A stretch of 64,000 bases of DNA, from the NCBI GenBank assembly GCA_965178125.1, contig OZ237745.1, positions 186,001 to 250,000 on the forward strand, given 5' to 3'. This DNA is from Bilabrum cf. latius (Eukaryota > Bigyra: Bicosoecida > Bigyra > Bicosoecida). Each line of letters opens with the position of its first letter. The stretch's first letter is position 1. The notes beneath the pieces were generated by a model. The model ran no database searches. It saw only the letters and a program-made list of their open reading frames with translations, and was not told where the DNA came from. Shown in pieces: positions 53,919 through 64,000 of this stretch. The position numbers and the translations under genes are program-made.

Positions 53919-56900
53919 ATGATGAATCGACGCTACAGGGGAACCAACGTAGCAAAAGCGAAGAATTCTATCTGTGAGAAGACACTTAGCTTGGAAGAGG
54001 TGCTGTTCCCTTGTTTTGGGCTTCACAATCCATGCGGTGCCCGTGATTCGGTGAAGCGCCATTTCACGTTTTACCAAACTTCATTAGCTTAATTCACCGC
54101 AGTGGTTGCCGCCGCTACTGCACTAGTATGTTTTACTTCAGTGGAAGCATCAACTTCGTCCCGCCAGCCATTAAGGCGCAGTACATCCAGGCCTGGGCTG
54201 GGAGTTGCACTCGAGGTTTCACAGCTAAGCAGCATTCCGGCAAGCGTCTCCATGCGTAGATCGATCGCCACTCAATCAGGAGTGTTTTTATTTGCTGATA
54301 CGTAGGACGGATACGGGATGGTACCTCGCTTCTAGACGCACGAGGACTTCAGTAGCAACGTGACTGCCCTACCACCACCCGTGGATTCGGGCGTGGCCGA
54401 CCAGGTTTCGCAAGCTGACGCAGACACAGCTGCCATCAACCCAAGCAGGTCGGCTATTGTATTTGCATCAGATTTGGCAGGTGGTGGCCGCAGCTGGATG
54501 CTGTTTAACGATACGACAGGCGGAATTTCAAGCCTCGCCGACGGCCCAGTCTAGTTTCCCGGACAGGGTACCGCCGCGCCGATCCGGATCACGAGCCTGT
54601 CAGAGAAGTCGAGCTGGCTCGGAGATGCCGCAGCTTGTGTCGTGGCGACTGTTGAGTTTGCGTCCAACGGGACAGAGATTGGAACGGTCGTGCTGTGCCA
54701 CGACGCGTAGCGGCCCGTCGGTTCACGAACCTTCGTCGTCGATGGGTCCAGCAACTCTCTCTCGAGCCGCCCCGTGGCTGCCGTGAATGGCTCTGTGGGC
54801 TGCATCTACGCCACCTCCGATGCAGCTCATGGCCATGAACCCCACTGCTTCGACATTGAGGATCACCAGCCTACAGCCCGGATGCTTGCGGATGTGAACC
54901 CAGGGCCGCAGGGAAGCCACGCGTCTTTCACCCATGCAAGGCGTGCCCTTGAGTCTTGTGGTGGCTGGGTCTGTGACTACTTTGCAGTTGGCGAGCAGTG
55001 GCGCGTAGGCTGCGTGCGCTATGGGGACGGTGCCGTGCAGCTGTCAAACTCGGAGTTCCAGTTAGAGCTAAACGACTACAACCCGTTCTGCGTATCACCT
55101 ACAGAGGAGAAGTACATGTACACAACCCACCGTAAGAGCGTACCGCAGGTGATGCACCTGGGCAGCGGCAGTGAGTCCTCTCTCCAAGTCCGAACGAGCG
55201 GCGGGCAGCTCATCCAAGAGAGCAGCATCAGCAACGGCCTCATCCGGGCCAAGGACCCTGTCAGCCGGATCGTGATTGGGTACTACATTTACTCGGGCCA
55301 GTCCTGCAATTACATCTGGGATGCGTCAGCTAGCTTGGAGGCCAGCTGCTACAGAAGCCCACCGACGTCTCTTATGAGCCAGCTGGTGCCTGTGTCTGCC
55401 ACCAAGATCATCGCCTTTGATCGCAGCGGCCTCAACTTCAACCCTGTCATCGTGGAAAGGAGTGCAACAGGAGCGGCGCTGCACACCACGAGGCTTACGA
55501 CCCCGGACGTTGGGGAGTTCTTCAATGAGGTGGTTCATCTTCCTGGCAGCGGCAAGGGTGGCGAGACCGCGCTGATCTTGCTATTCACGTCGGGCTCTGA
55601 AACGAAAATGTGGTTCTGGGACGGGGGCAGTGACTCAGCCATTGAGCGCTTAGACGTCGACACGCCGCTTGGTGAAGGGGCCAGCCATGTGATCGCAGCG
55701 AGCCTTTCAGCGAAGAGCGGGCCCGGTAGCATAGTGCTGCCTCTGTCCAGCTCGACTGGGACAGTGGGTCTTGGGCAGGTAAGGCTTCCCGACTTCAGCA
55801 ACAGCAGCAGCAGCAGCAGCAGCGATGGTAGTACCTCTGGGGTGAGCATCCACATCAAGACTGCATCGGAAGCAACACAGACAGTGATCAGCTGGTAGGA
55901 CACCACGTGGCATGAGGTCGAAGCGACCGGGTTGATGTGTGCGATCAACCTCGGCATGCAATAGCTTGCTGGACCCTTCGCGTGCTACAACAGATCGTCC
56001 GCGCTTCCCATGGACATCGATAGTCTGCCCCTGCACCCGAACGAGACTAGCCGTCCAGCCTACGAGTACAACTCGAGAACCTCCGGTTTGGCAGAAAAAG
56101 CCGTGCACGTCCTGAATGGCGGTATCGTGTTCCACGACTACGACGAAGTTGTTCTTAGGTATTTTGACGGTTCGTATCGTCCTAGAGCTACCGACCTGTC
56201 GGTTTCCATTCGATCGGACCGCCCGTTTGCCGCGGTCGGAGGCAGGAGGCTCTTCATGCAGACCTAGAGCGTGCGCACGGACGGGATCGGGAGGGAGCCG
56301 TACGAGTTCAATCTAGATACTGGGGTGATGCGGCTGGACGAGATTTAGGAGGGTTGGAGGCCGTCGTAGCCGAGAGTTATCGGTGTTATGCGAAAGAGGC
56401 ACGTAATTTTTGACGCCATATGGAACGACCACTACTACCTGTACTCATGGGATCTGTCAGTGCCCAGTGCTCCCGTGCGTAGGCTGCTTGATGACGAGTT
56501 TGGCATCGGACCCGCTGCTGTGAACTCGTGGGATCAGGGCGGCTTGAACGAGCTGATCTTCTCTGATACCGTGATGCGCCGGTGGAGGCTAGGCGAGCCG
56601 ACCAACTTCTTCCACCTGGAAGAGACGGCCGCGGGAGAAGTGCGCATCCAGCGCCGGTCCAACTTCACCTCGGAGCTGGACGCGCCCCTGACCGCGGACC
56701 ACTTGTGTTCCAGAGCGCAGGAAAGCGTATTTGCGGTTCGAAATGGCTCTTCCATGCTTGTGCGGGTCGTTGACGGAGGTTTTCGAACGAAGAGCACCGT
56801 GCAAGTACCTTGGCCAGAGAAGGTGTCGCACATTGAGAGCGTGCAGGAGTTGCACACCGGCCGCGGCTCGCTCGAGATTCTGGTGGTGCTGTCCTCGGTA

Positions 56901-59435
56901 AACGACCGTAAAGCAGAGCGGTACGTTCATCAGATGGTGCTTGATCCGTACACGGGCAACGTGACCTCCTACAGGAGCTATCACACCGACGGGCCGTCGG
57001 CTAGTGTGCTGTCTAACGGGTGGATCTGCTGGTCTGAGGAAGAAGTCTCGAGCGGCGCTATCCCTGTGTGCGACGTGTGGACGGGTCCCGTCAAGGGAAT
57101 TGTCGGGTTTAATGACATCGATCAACGGCCGCCGAGAGATAGAAAGGTTCACTCGATCGTGGGTAGCCAGGTCAGTTCCCACAGCCTCATGGCCGTCGTT
57201 TTCTGGCCCGGGATGGGTCTCACGCCCGTACACATGAGCCTTGAACTGCCGCTGTCCTTCAGTTTCAGCGACCAAAGGTACGTGGTGCTTGAGGACGACC
57301 CTACTGGCGCTGCTCCCTTCCGTGGGTTCCAGCTCTCCGTTGGGCATGGAGTCCGGCACTGTTTCGTGAGACTGCTGGATGGCCAAGCCGGCACCGACGA
57401 GTTCATCTCTCTTGGTGCGCCGGAAAGCTTGCTGTCCATCAGCGAAAATGGCACCATCGCTGAGGCTGAATCTCTTACGGAAGGCACACTTCATGCCGAG
57501 CTGCAACACCTACGGGTGCGCAGCATGGGGAGGCCGGAAGCAGGTAATCGTACCCTCGAGATCCAGCTGATTCTGGCAAATGGCCGGCAGCAATCCGCTA
57601 CTGCGACGGTGTTCGTGGCTGCCGCAGATGACCCGCCCGTTGTGGTGCTGCGACGAGGCGACACCATCGCTCACCATGCCGAAGACGGCGGACCAACGCT
57701 GGTCTTCCCGAACGCCAGCGTCACCGACGAAGAAGGCGACCACGTGCGGCTGATGGTGGAGATCGCAGACCGCCAGTCTGGTGACGGGCTCGTTCTGCTG
57801 CCCGCGCGAGGTAGTGGGCAAGGTGATCGGCTGAGCGAATTTTTGGAGGTGGGTGGCAGAAATTACACCGCAACAGAAAATGCCACGTCATTTCTGCGCC
57901 GTGTTGCCTTCGTGGCTGGTGAGAGTGCTCCAGCATCTCGCACTTTGACAGTGTTGGTCTGGTCTGCGGCGCAGCCATCTGCAGCTCCAGTCGTACACAG
58001 CATCACCGTGCAGATTGTCCCACGGAACGATGCACCGATCGTATCGGGGCCGACCAGCGCGGTGCAGTATACTGAACAGCAGGCGAGCCCAGCAGAGCTG
58101 TTTGATGGGATGGCTGTAGCAGATCCAGACGACACAATGATTTCGGCACAGGTCCTGCTGCGTTCTGCGTTCGCTGGCGACAGCCTCGTTCTCTCCAACG
58201 GCGCCTCTGTGTCCGGGTCTTCGCCCAGCACTGATCCAGTGCTTAGCTCTGACGGCCTATCTGCCGATATTCAGCTCGAAAATATCGATGAAGTGCTTCG
58301 ACAGCTGGCCCTGGTTGGCTTTCGGGGCGCTACTGACGGCACCCTACCTGCCGGTGTGCGATCCGTCACCGTCACCATCACGGACAATGGCAGCGCAGGG
58401 CAGACGCCCTCAAACGCATTGAGCGCAAACTACTCCCGACAGATTGAGGTGCAGCTGCTGCCTAGCCCTAGCCCCAGCCCCAGTCCAGCAAACGAACCGG
58501 TGAGTGCGTGTGCAAATGTACGTTCCCTTGCGCTGCAACTTGCTGGTACACACCTCCTAATTTACTCCTTATGCCCACACAAATACGCGCAGGGGGCTCC
58601 AAGCTCGCCATCGCCATCGCCGTCGTCCTCGCCACTGCTGCCACCGGCCACGGCTCCCCTGCTAAACGACACTGGCTCCAAGGTGTGCCAAGCTCCCAGC
58701 ACTCAGCTGTTGGCGAGCGATCTGGCCGTTGAGATCCAGCTACAGGTGGTCGGTGTCACTCTTGACAACGTGTCCTGCAGCGGGATGCAGCTCCTCGCGG
58801 GCAACATCACAGACGGCACCGGCGTGCTCCCTGAAGACGCGGCTACGTGGGCCTCCGAGGCAGCGACGAATCCAGCTGCTGACAGGCGGGTGCTGCATAC
58901 GCTGGAGGCACGCAGACTGCAAGGAGCATCAAACTTAGGCGACGGCAACCCAACTGTGGATGTTTACGTACAAGTCCCGGCGGACTCGCCCGAGGCCGCC
59001 GCACGTGTGCGAAGTGCGGCAAGTGCGGCCCTGCAGCGGCCTGAGATCTTGGCCCAGGTAGTAGCACCAGAGGCCAGGGACTCGGCCGTCGTGCAGGTGC
59101 CCACAGGCAGCGAAGGTGTCCGGATTGCGTCCAGGAGTGCCGCTGGCGGTGGGGACACGGACACAGGTGGCGAGTCGTCCGATGTGGAAGGCGCCACCAT
59201 CGCCATCATCGTGCTGTGCGTGGTCGTTGTGGCGGGCATCGGCGTCGTTGCCGCGTGCTACTGCAGGAGACCTAGACGAGCTGGCAGGCCAGCTGGCGGC
59301 CAGGGCAAACAAGCTTCATCGTCGGGTAGCGCCGAGGATAGGCGGGGGTCAACTGGGAGACAGGGGCGTGCTGCGGACGGCGACGTGGACTATGCACAGG
59401 TTCAGACTGGTTCGAATCCTGCAGAACAGGTGTGA
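53919..59435 (+). CDS. Type I membrane protein with cadherin-like repeats
   Basis: Exons 53919-53973, 54103-58499 and 58593-59435; introns GTGAGA...CCGCAG (129 nt) and GTGAGT...GCGCAG (93 nt); 1764 aa ending in TGA. Splicing builds a signal peptide: MMNRRYRGTNVAKAKNSI from exon 1, then LVVAAATALVCFTSVEA. The N-terminal 1150 residues are a Cys-poor, glycosylated region of unknown fold with many short strands. Two cadherin-like repeats follow at nt about 57590-58450 (DDPPVVVLRRG...VTDEEGD; RNDAPIVSGPTS...VADPDDT). Then come a Pro/Ser linker, a SEA-like region, one membrane helix at nt about 59189-59260 (IAIIVLCVVVVAGIGVVAAC), and a basic cytoplasmic tail. It is probably a cell-surface adhesion or receptor-like protein. 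UAGs cluster in nt 54300-56380 (for example 54552, 55896, 56265). The second intron has no in-frame stop and is a multiple of three, so retention would also give a protein. Confidence 0.7.
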
Positions 59436-60057
59436 CGATCCGGTCGAGTGAAGCGCAAACGCGACGATGAACAGCGGTGGTGCGACAGGCACCTGCTCCG
59501 TCATCAATCTGAATCCTCGCTGAAGACTGGTAGATGAATCAATTTGCAATCGATCAAAGTTCCAGGGTGTCCCAGTTTAGTCCGTGGTGCTGTGAGCCGA
59601 GCCTCTAGCTCCGCAATGCGAGCATTCGAAATCACCACCTGACCCCGCCTGTGTTCCACTTCTGAACCAGCTTCCCCGAGGCCCCCTCGGAAGCAACTCA
59701 ACCAGTCCAGCTCGGCATCATCCAGCAAGCCTCCAAGGACTTGAGCACCTTCACGCACTCGTGATGCACACCCTCCAGAGCTGGCCGCTCGACGATCGAC
59801 CCTTCCTTACTAGTCCCCCGCCAGCTTGCCAACTCGAAGCAGCTCTCTCAGCTCTAGAGGCCTGCCCTCGCTCGTGCATGCTACTAGATTTAATCCTGCT
59901 GGGGCGGATGTAGCGGAGTTTGTGTCCCTTTCTGCTCCATCCGCCCCAGCATGGGCAGCGATCAGCTCGGACCTGCGTGGCTCGGAAGCCTCGATGAGCG
60001 GCACAAATTGACGAGTGCTGGACATGGACTAGCCTTGGGGTTCCAAAACGATCTCAG
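59436..60057 (-). other. 622-bp stretch with a weak minus-strand ORF pair
   Basis: Two minus-strand pieces share one frame: 60025-59811 (SSTRQFVPLIEASEPRRSE onward) and 59803-59504 (LLDDAELDWLSCFRGGLG, ending in TGA). They are separated by TAG plus TAA at 59812-59807. Removing 59810-59781 (GTAAGG...GGCCAG, 30 nt) would restore the frame through a TAC codon. Likewise, a 44-nt GTGACT...TCCAG segment (60061-60018) would join the upstream nuclear gene to this region in phase. Both would be far shorter than the other introns here, so I leave this as unassigned. A plus-strand ORF at 59826-60011 competes. Confidence 0.25.
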
Positions 60058-61260
60058 TCACGACTCAGGCGGGAACAAAATTCGAGCGAATTCCTTGCTG
60101 CTCAGCAAGGCTGCACTGCTGGCATCTTCCAGCATGAACTCGAACTGCATGGGCCTGCGAGTGAGATCCGCTGACTAGACCCTCAGCCGTCCGCAGAATA
60201 CGTAGGGCTCGCCAGGAAGTCGACAGAAGAGGCAAACGGGGCACGCGGGCACTGGATCAGCACCTGAGTCATCTCGCTGGGCTTCTTGCTCGCTGCTGCC
60301 TTTGCCGCTGCCTCTCAGGCTGCTGCTGGGTGTTGCATCGGGGCTGCCAGCGCCAGCTTTGCCTGAAGCAGCTGCTCCGGCGGCTGTAGCCAGCTCGCAT
60401 CCAGCCAATATGCGCAGGATCACGGCAGATTTGGGGTGCTGCGTTCGCTGAGCAAACCAGCGCACGGAAATGTGCTCGCCTTCCCTGGGCACTTGCTCAT
60501 TTGCAGAACTAGAGCTGCTGCTACTGCTGGAGCTGCTGCTGCTGGCTGCGACCCCTTTGGCGTGTTCCTGTGCGACCCGCGCATACGATTTCATGAGGTC
60601 CCCAGAGAACGCATTTTCGTAGTATTCTTCCCCTCCCACGTTCACGAAGAGAAAAACAGCGTTTTTCCACTGCTGAATACCTGACATGCGGCTGAACCGG
60701 ACTCGCTGCGAACTGGCGCAGGCTGTTTGCATCACTGCCCGCTTGGCCTGCTTGCCTGAGCCGCCTAGGTGGTATGGAATGTGTTTACCTAGCCAGCTTT
60801 TGATCATCTCTTCGACATCGGCATCTAAATCTCGGCTTGAGCCTTCCTGCCGTGCGGCCGCATTCGATACCGCCAAAATATGGGCAGCCTCTGCTGCTGA
60901 TGGAAGCGTGCCGTCTCCAGAGGAAACAGGAGCTGGCTCAATGCGCCTTCGTTTCGATACCACCATCTCGGCTGTATCTTCTGCACCACCTTCATCTGAT
61001 ACGTCAGTCTCCGCGTAGCTGCGTCGGGCCGTGGCGCTCAAGCGGGTACTTCGTCGCCTTGGACCAGCGGGAATGTACTCCTCATCGTCCTCGTTCGATT
61101 TGATGCGCCGACGCTTTCTGTTTGACTTCTTATGGCTTTTCACCTCTGCCATGGATTGCAGCCGCCGAGCTACCCCGTCACCTCCAGCGCCCAGGCCTGA
61201 TTCCTACAAGATGCTTTGTTTGGCGCTAATAGCCTACCTGCGCATTTCGTCATAGTCCAT
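60058..61260 (-). CDS. Nuclear protein of unknown function
   Basis: Frame from ATG 61260-61258 to TGA 60060-60058, 400 aa, with UAGs at 61236-61234, 61206-61204 and 60177-60175. The N-terminus MDYDEMRR-x-AISAK-x-SIL-x-LG style (UAG at two of the x positions) resembles the short YEExR...I...L..LGL motif found at the start of several plant and protist nuclear proteins. A strong bipartite basic signal follows (KKSNRKRRRIKSNEDDEE, then RRRSTRLSATARRS). The middle has WKNAVFLFVNVGGEEYYENA and ISVRWFAQRT, probably a folded domain; the end has a Cys cluster (CPVCLFC) and a beta-rich stretch (MQFEFMLEDASS). I cannot name the family. It may continue into the stretch downstream if very short introns exist. 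Confidence 0.6.
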
Positions 61261-61393
61261 TGCGCTACAAACGTAACCAGGGAGTTTCCGATCAGATTTG
61301 GGTAGGGCTACTTGCGTTCGTCATCACGCCAGTTGCACTTGCGAGCCGTTACAGTTTGTAGAACGCTAGCATCAACGAGAAATATCCACATAG
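61261..61393. promoter_or_regulatory. Short divergent promoter at the nuclear gene
   Basis: 133 bp separate the divergent start codons of the nuclear protein (-) and the open-ended ORF (+). The frame of the right-hand ORF stays open upstream to an acceptor-like CCGTTACAG ending near 61352, so part of this stretch could be coding. The regulatory role is inferred from position only. Confidence 0.3.
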
Positions 61394-64000
61394 ATGGAAA
61401 GCTCCATAAATCTTAGTTTAAATACGACTGGCCCGACCGGAGCTAGCTCGATTCTGGATGCGAGCTCTGTCGCGGCTGCTGCAAGCCAGGCCAGGGCATC
61501 AGCTCGTTTAGCTAGGCACCTAAGCACAGCGGCTACTAGACCTTCCACCACGGGACCTGTTCGGGCTGTGCATATAATGCAAACAGATAACTCTGGATCA
61601 CTGTCAGCAGTTGAACCCAAGGCGGCCGACCCGCTAAATGACTCGATCCATAGCAGCACTGCTCGAGGCAAGCCCAGGCGGCCTAAGCCAGGACAACGAC
61701 CTTAGAAATCCGAGCAAGTAGAAAACGCAGCGCCAAGCACATCCTCTGTTGACATTGTAGGTGTGCCGGTTGCCATCTCCTGCCCTGCACAGCAGCCGCA
61801 GCTGCCGAGAAAGCTGAAGGAATCCACCTCAGACGAGAACCATGCTGCCAGCCGCCGAAGTGTCAGGCACCGGCAGTCGCAGCCATAGGATCGATCGTCT
61901 AGCTTTCTTGTAGAATCGCAGCACGAAGCCCCTAATCCGTCTTCGGCTCTACCAGGCAAAAGAGAATCCGCCACACTAGCAGCGGACGATGGACACGAGA
62001 CAGCGAGACGGGGCGGGGGTAGTCGTGCTGGCGGTGGGCAGCTCACGCAGCACGGGTACGATACCAGCTAGAAAGAGAAGGGGCAAACTCAAAAACTTCA
62101 TGACATCCACGGCCAGCCCGCTTCCTTCTCGTCCTACCTCGACCGGACCGACGAGGACGAGGACAGGGACATGGACAGCCGGACTGGTGTGAGGCCTCCG
62201 ACCCTCCCCCCTCGTCAAGGCCTTCTTCCAGGCTACCTGCACTAGCGCTCGGGTACCGCTGCTGCTGATATTGGTGTGACTAGTGCGGTTTCTGGCACGG
62301 ATGTACCATCGAATTCTAGCAGTGCCAGTGCTATTGCAACTAGCAGAGCTGCGACCTTGCGTGACCCCATGCGAGGCAGCCTGCACGGGCACGGTCGGCT
62401 TGCCCAGCAGGCATGGGGTGCTGCAGCTCGAGCTATAGGCCCAGTGCACGCGGCAGGCGGATTCTCGTTGTCGATCTAGCCTGCTGTGGACAGCAGTGAG
62501 GCACGACAGCAGCCGCCAGTGCCTTAGTTTAGTTCTTTCCTCGGAGGCCGTGGAGCACTGCGGCAGAGCCATGACGGAGGTCGTGGTCTCGCCATTCTCA
62601 GAGGCGGGTCCAAATTGCATCCACACGGCAAGAATGTGCCAGCGAGTGCGCGCCACTCCGGTCGTGAGCGAAACGCTGTCCCAGTGCCGAAGCCAGACAG
62701 CGATCACGATCGGTCGGCCAGGCGGCGAAGGTCGATGCCACAGGCAGCCGAGCTTGCCGCCCTGCTCCGACAAGCCGAGGAGCAGGACCTCATCCAGTCC
62801 ATGATCGAGGGCGAAATGCCATCGTTTGCTGCAAGCGACGCCAGCGGTCGCATCGCAACCAGTAGGCATGGTAAGCAGCGAAAGTCTCTCGGGGGTACTC
62901 ATGGTCGTGCTGGACATGGGCCAAGCATGGTCGTGCTGGATGAGGCACTGCTGTCAGTATCCATGCAAGCCCCAGCTTTGCCCGATGAGATGCAAAACGA
63001 GGCCAACAGTGAAAACCATGATCAATAGGCTGATAGCTAGAACACGACAAGAGGCCAACGCGTTGTGCCCGGTGGATCGCGCTCCCGCAAGAAGCCAGCT
63101 CAATCAACGCAGCCCATCGGCAGGCAGCTGCCTTGGGAGGGGCAACAAGTACGACCGCAAGCAAGACCCAGCAGAAGCTCATCTGTCGATTCTAGCCAAA
63201 GACGATAGTCTGGACGATCGCTGGCAGCACCGGAGTATCACCCCGCGAAGAAGCGCAAGGAGCTGTAGCGCATTAGCTTTCTGGACACATCTCGACTCAC
63301 CGTTGGCTCGTATAGCCGGCAGTAGCCCGCTGGTGACTAGAATGGAAGCCGTTTCCTTGATGTTCAGAGTCACGCTCATGCAGAAACAGCTGAGCTTCGC
63401 AATACTTCTGGCGGACTAATTCATGATCGTGGGAGCACGGTCGGTTTAGGCCAGTAGCTTCGATCTGACCCCAGCAGCGCAGACTAGGCACCAAACGAAG
63501 CTGTATCGCAGGCAAAAGAGGGGGCAAGGCAAAGAAAACTACCATCAAGTGATGTATCACCTCCCAGTGACGAATCGGCGGCTTTGACGGACTCTGCAGG
63601 CCCTGCTCATCCGAGTGAGCCGGGGCGTGCGAGCCATGCACAGCCCGGGCCGCAACCGACGCGACCATCCGCGACCAATAGGCATACATTTGCAAGAGCC
63701 AGCCCCGCAGCTGCCATCCAGGCCCTTGCTACCATGCAGCCTCGAGCAGCTGATATGCCTCGTGGGACCATTGACCTGCAAGAGTGGTGGCGGGTGGGCT
63801 TAGATGGCACAGGCAGGCTGGCCATGCCGCCGGTGGAGCAAAGGTTTGACGAGCCGACGGCCGAGGCCATTGAAGTAGCAATAGAGGAAGCGCACGAATC
63901 GAATTCTAGCATCGGCAACCATTCCGGTGGCAGGAGCAGCAGTCGAGAAGACCATCGCCAGCTTTCGGCGGCCAGGCGGATGGGCGCACATCTCCAACGC
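61394..64000 (+). CDS. Open-ended disordered protein (3' partial)
   Basis: Frame 2 is open from ATG 61394 to the window edge: 869 codons with no TAA or TGA and about fifteen UAGs. Composition is Ser/Arg/Gln/Ala-rich and low in hydrophobic residues. Helix-like segments are AAELAALLRQAEEQDLIQSM (nt about 62733-62800) and EEAHES near the end; IDLQEWWRVGLDG is at about 63772. No domain is recognised. The frame also stays open upstream to an acceptor-like CCGTTACAG, reading QFVER-x-HQREIST-x-MESS with UAG at the x positions, so an upstream exon is possible. By chance, a TAA or TGA would be expected about every 50 codons at this GC level, so the frame is real even though the protein is unrecognised. 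Confidence 0.6.

Noticed and set aside
59409-59419. Exact tRNA B-box-like GGTTCGAATCC
   Set aside because: It lies in the last codons of the cadherin-like gene. No A box, acceptor stem or anticodon arm can be folded around it, so it is not a tRNA gene.
1-64000. Wholesale pseudogenes or sequencing errors explaining the in-frame TAGs
   Set aside because: Only TAG appears inside the frames, not TAA or TGA, in at least 15 unrelated genes, and no frameshifts are needed. Decay or error would hit all three stops and reading frames.
1-64000. UAG = leucine, as known in some other eukaryotes
   Set aside because: SSNA1, INTS6 and CSPP1-like sites sit in polar positions, and several UAGs lie beside CAG runs. 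Some coiled-coil sites would allow Leu, so this is less likely rather than excluded.
1-64000. Ciliate-type code with both UAA and UAG as Gln
   Set aside because: TAA ends the first partial gene, the PH-GYF gene and INTS6 at natural C-termini, and I found no in-frame TAA inside a confident gene.
1-64000. CRISPR arrays, insertion sequences, transposons or phage genes
   Set aside because: No spaced repeats, terminal inverted repeats, transposase or phage motifs were seen on either strand; the repeats found are simple tandem arrays.

Overview
This window reads as nuclear DNA of a GC-rich, intron-containing, flagellated eukaryote (protist-like; I cannot name the lineage). The evidence is GT-AG introns that join conserved proteins exactly, and clear homologues of eukaryote-only genes: WAPL, TFIIF-beta, SSNA1, CSPP1, EFHC, a voltage-sensor/cNMP channel, WDR1/AIP1, a TTL-like protein and Integrator subunit 6. 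Several of these are cilium, basal-body or microtubule proteins.

The outstanding property is the genetic code. Under the standard code almost every gene is cut into pieces by TAG. Read with UAG as a sense codon, the pieces fuse in one frame into complete genes. Terminal stops that I can place are TGA (12 cases) or TAA (3 cases), never TAG. In SSNA1 one UAG falls on a glutamine of the human protein and a second on a near-invariant motif. UAGs in CSPP1, INTS6 and next to CAG runs also fit glutamine. I therefore annotate with UAG=Gln and UAA/UGA=stop (the logic of NCBI table 15). All coordinates below depend on that.

Layout: 2-253 (+) end of an unknown gene; 462-6478 (+) WAPL-like cohesin release factor; 6601-6840 a 35-bp minisatellite between convergent genes; 6850-8076 (-) TFIIF-beta, divergent from 8229-8949 (+) SSNA1; about 9378-16580 (+) CSPP1-like; 16741-20565 (+) a PH/GYF/UIM protein; 20814-23146 (-) EFHC-type triple-DM10 protein, divergent from 23333-32290 (+) a giant cyclic-nucleotide-type channel; 32498-34633 (+) WDR1/AIP1; 34877-35307 (+) a doubtful small gene; 35307-39653 (+) a large membrane glycoprotein; 39900-48503 (-) a giant TTL-like protein; 48740-53272 (-) INTS6; 53317-53808 (+) a Cys-rich ORF; 53919-59435 (+) a type I membrane protein with cadherin-like repeats; 60058-61260 (-) a nuclear protein; 61394-64000 (+) an open-ended disordered protein.

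Genes are tightly packed. Intergenic gaps are mostly 45-450 bp, introns mostly 87-200 bp, and several gene pairs share a short divergent promoter. Many proteins carry very long Ser/Gly/Arg-rich disordered tails or insertions, and UAG is much denser there than in conserved domains. Microtubule, basal-body and axoneme roles (SSNA1, CSPP1, EFHC, TTL-like) sit beside general nuclear functions (WAPL, TFIIF, INTS6), with no sign of an operon or mobile element.
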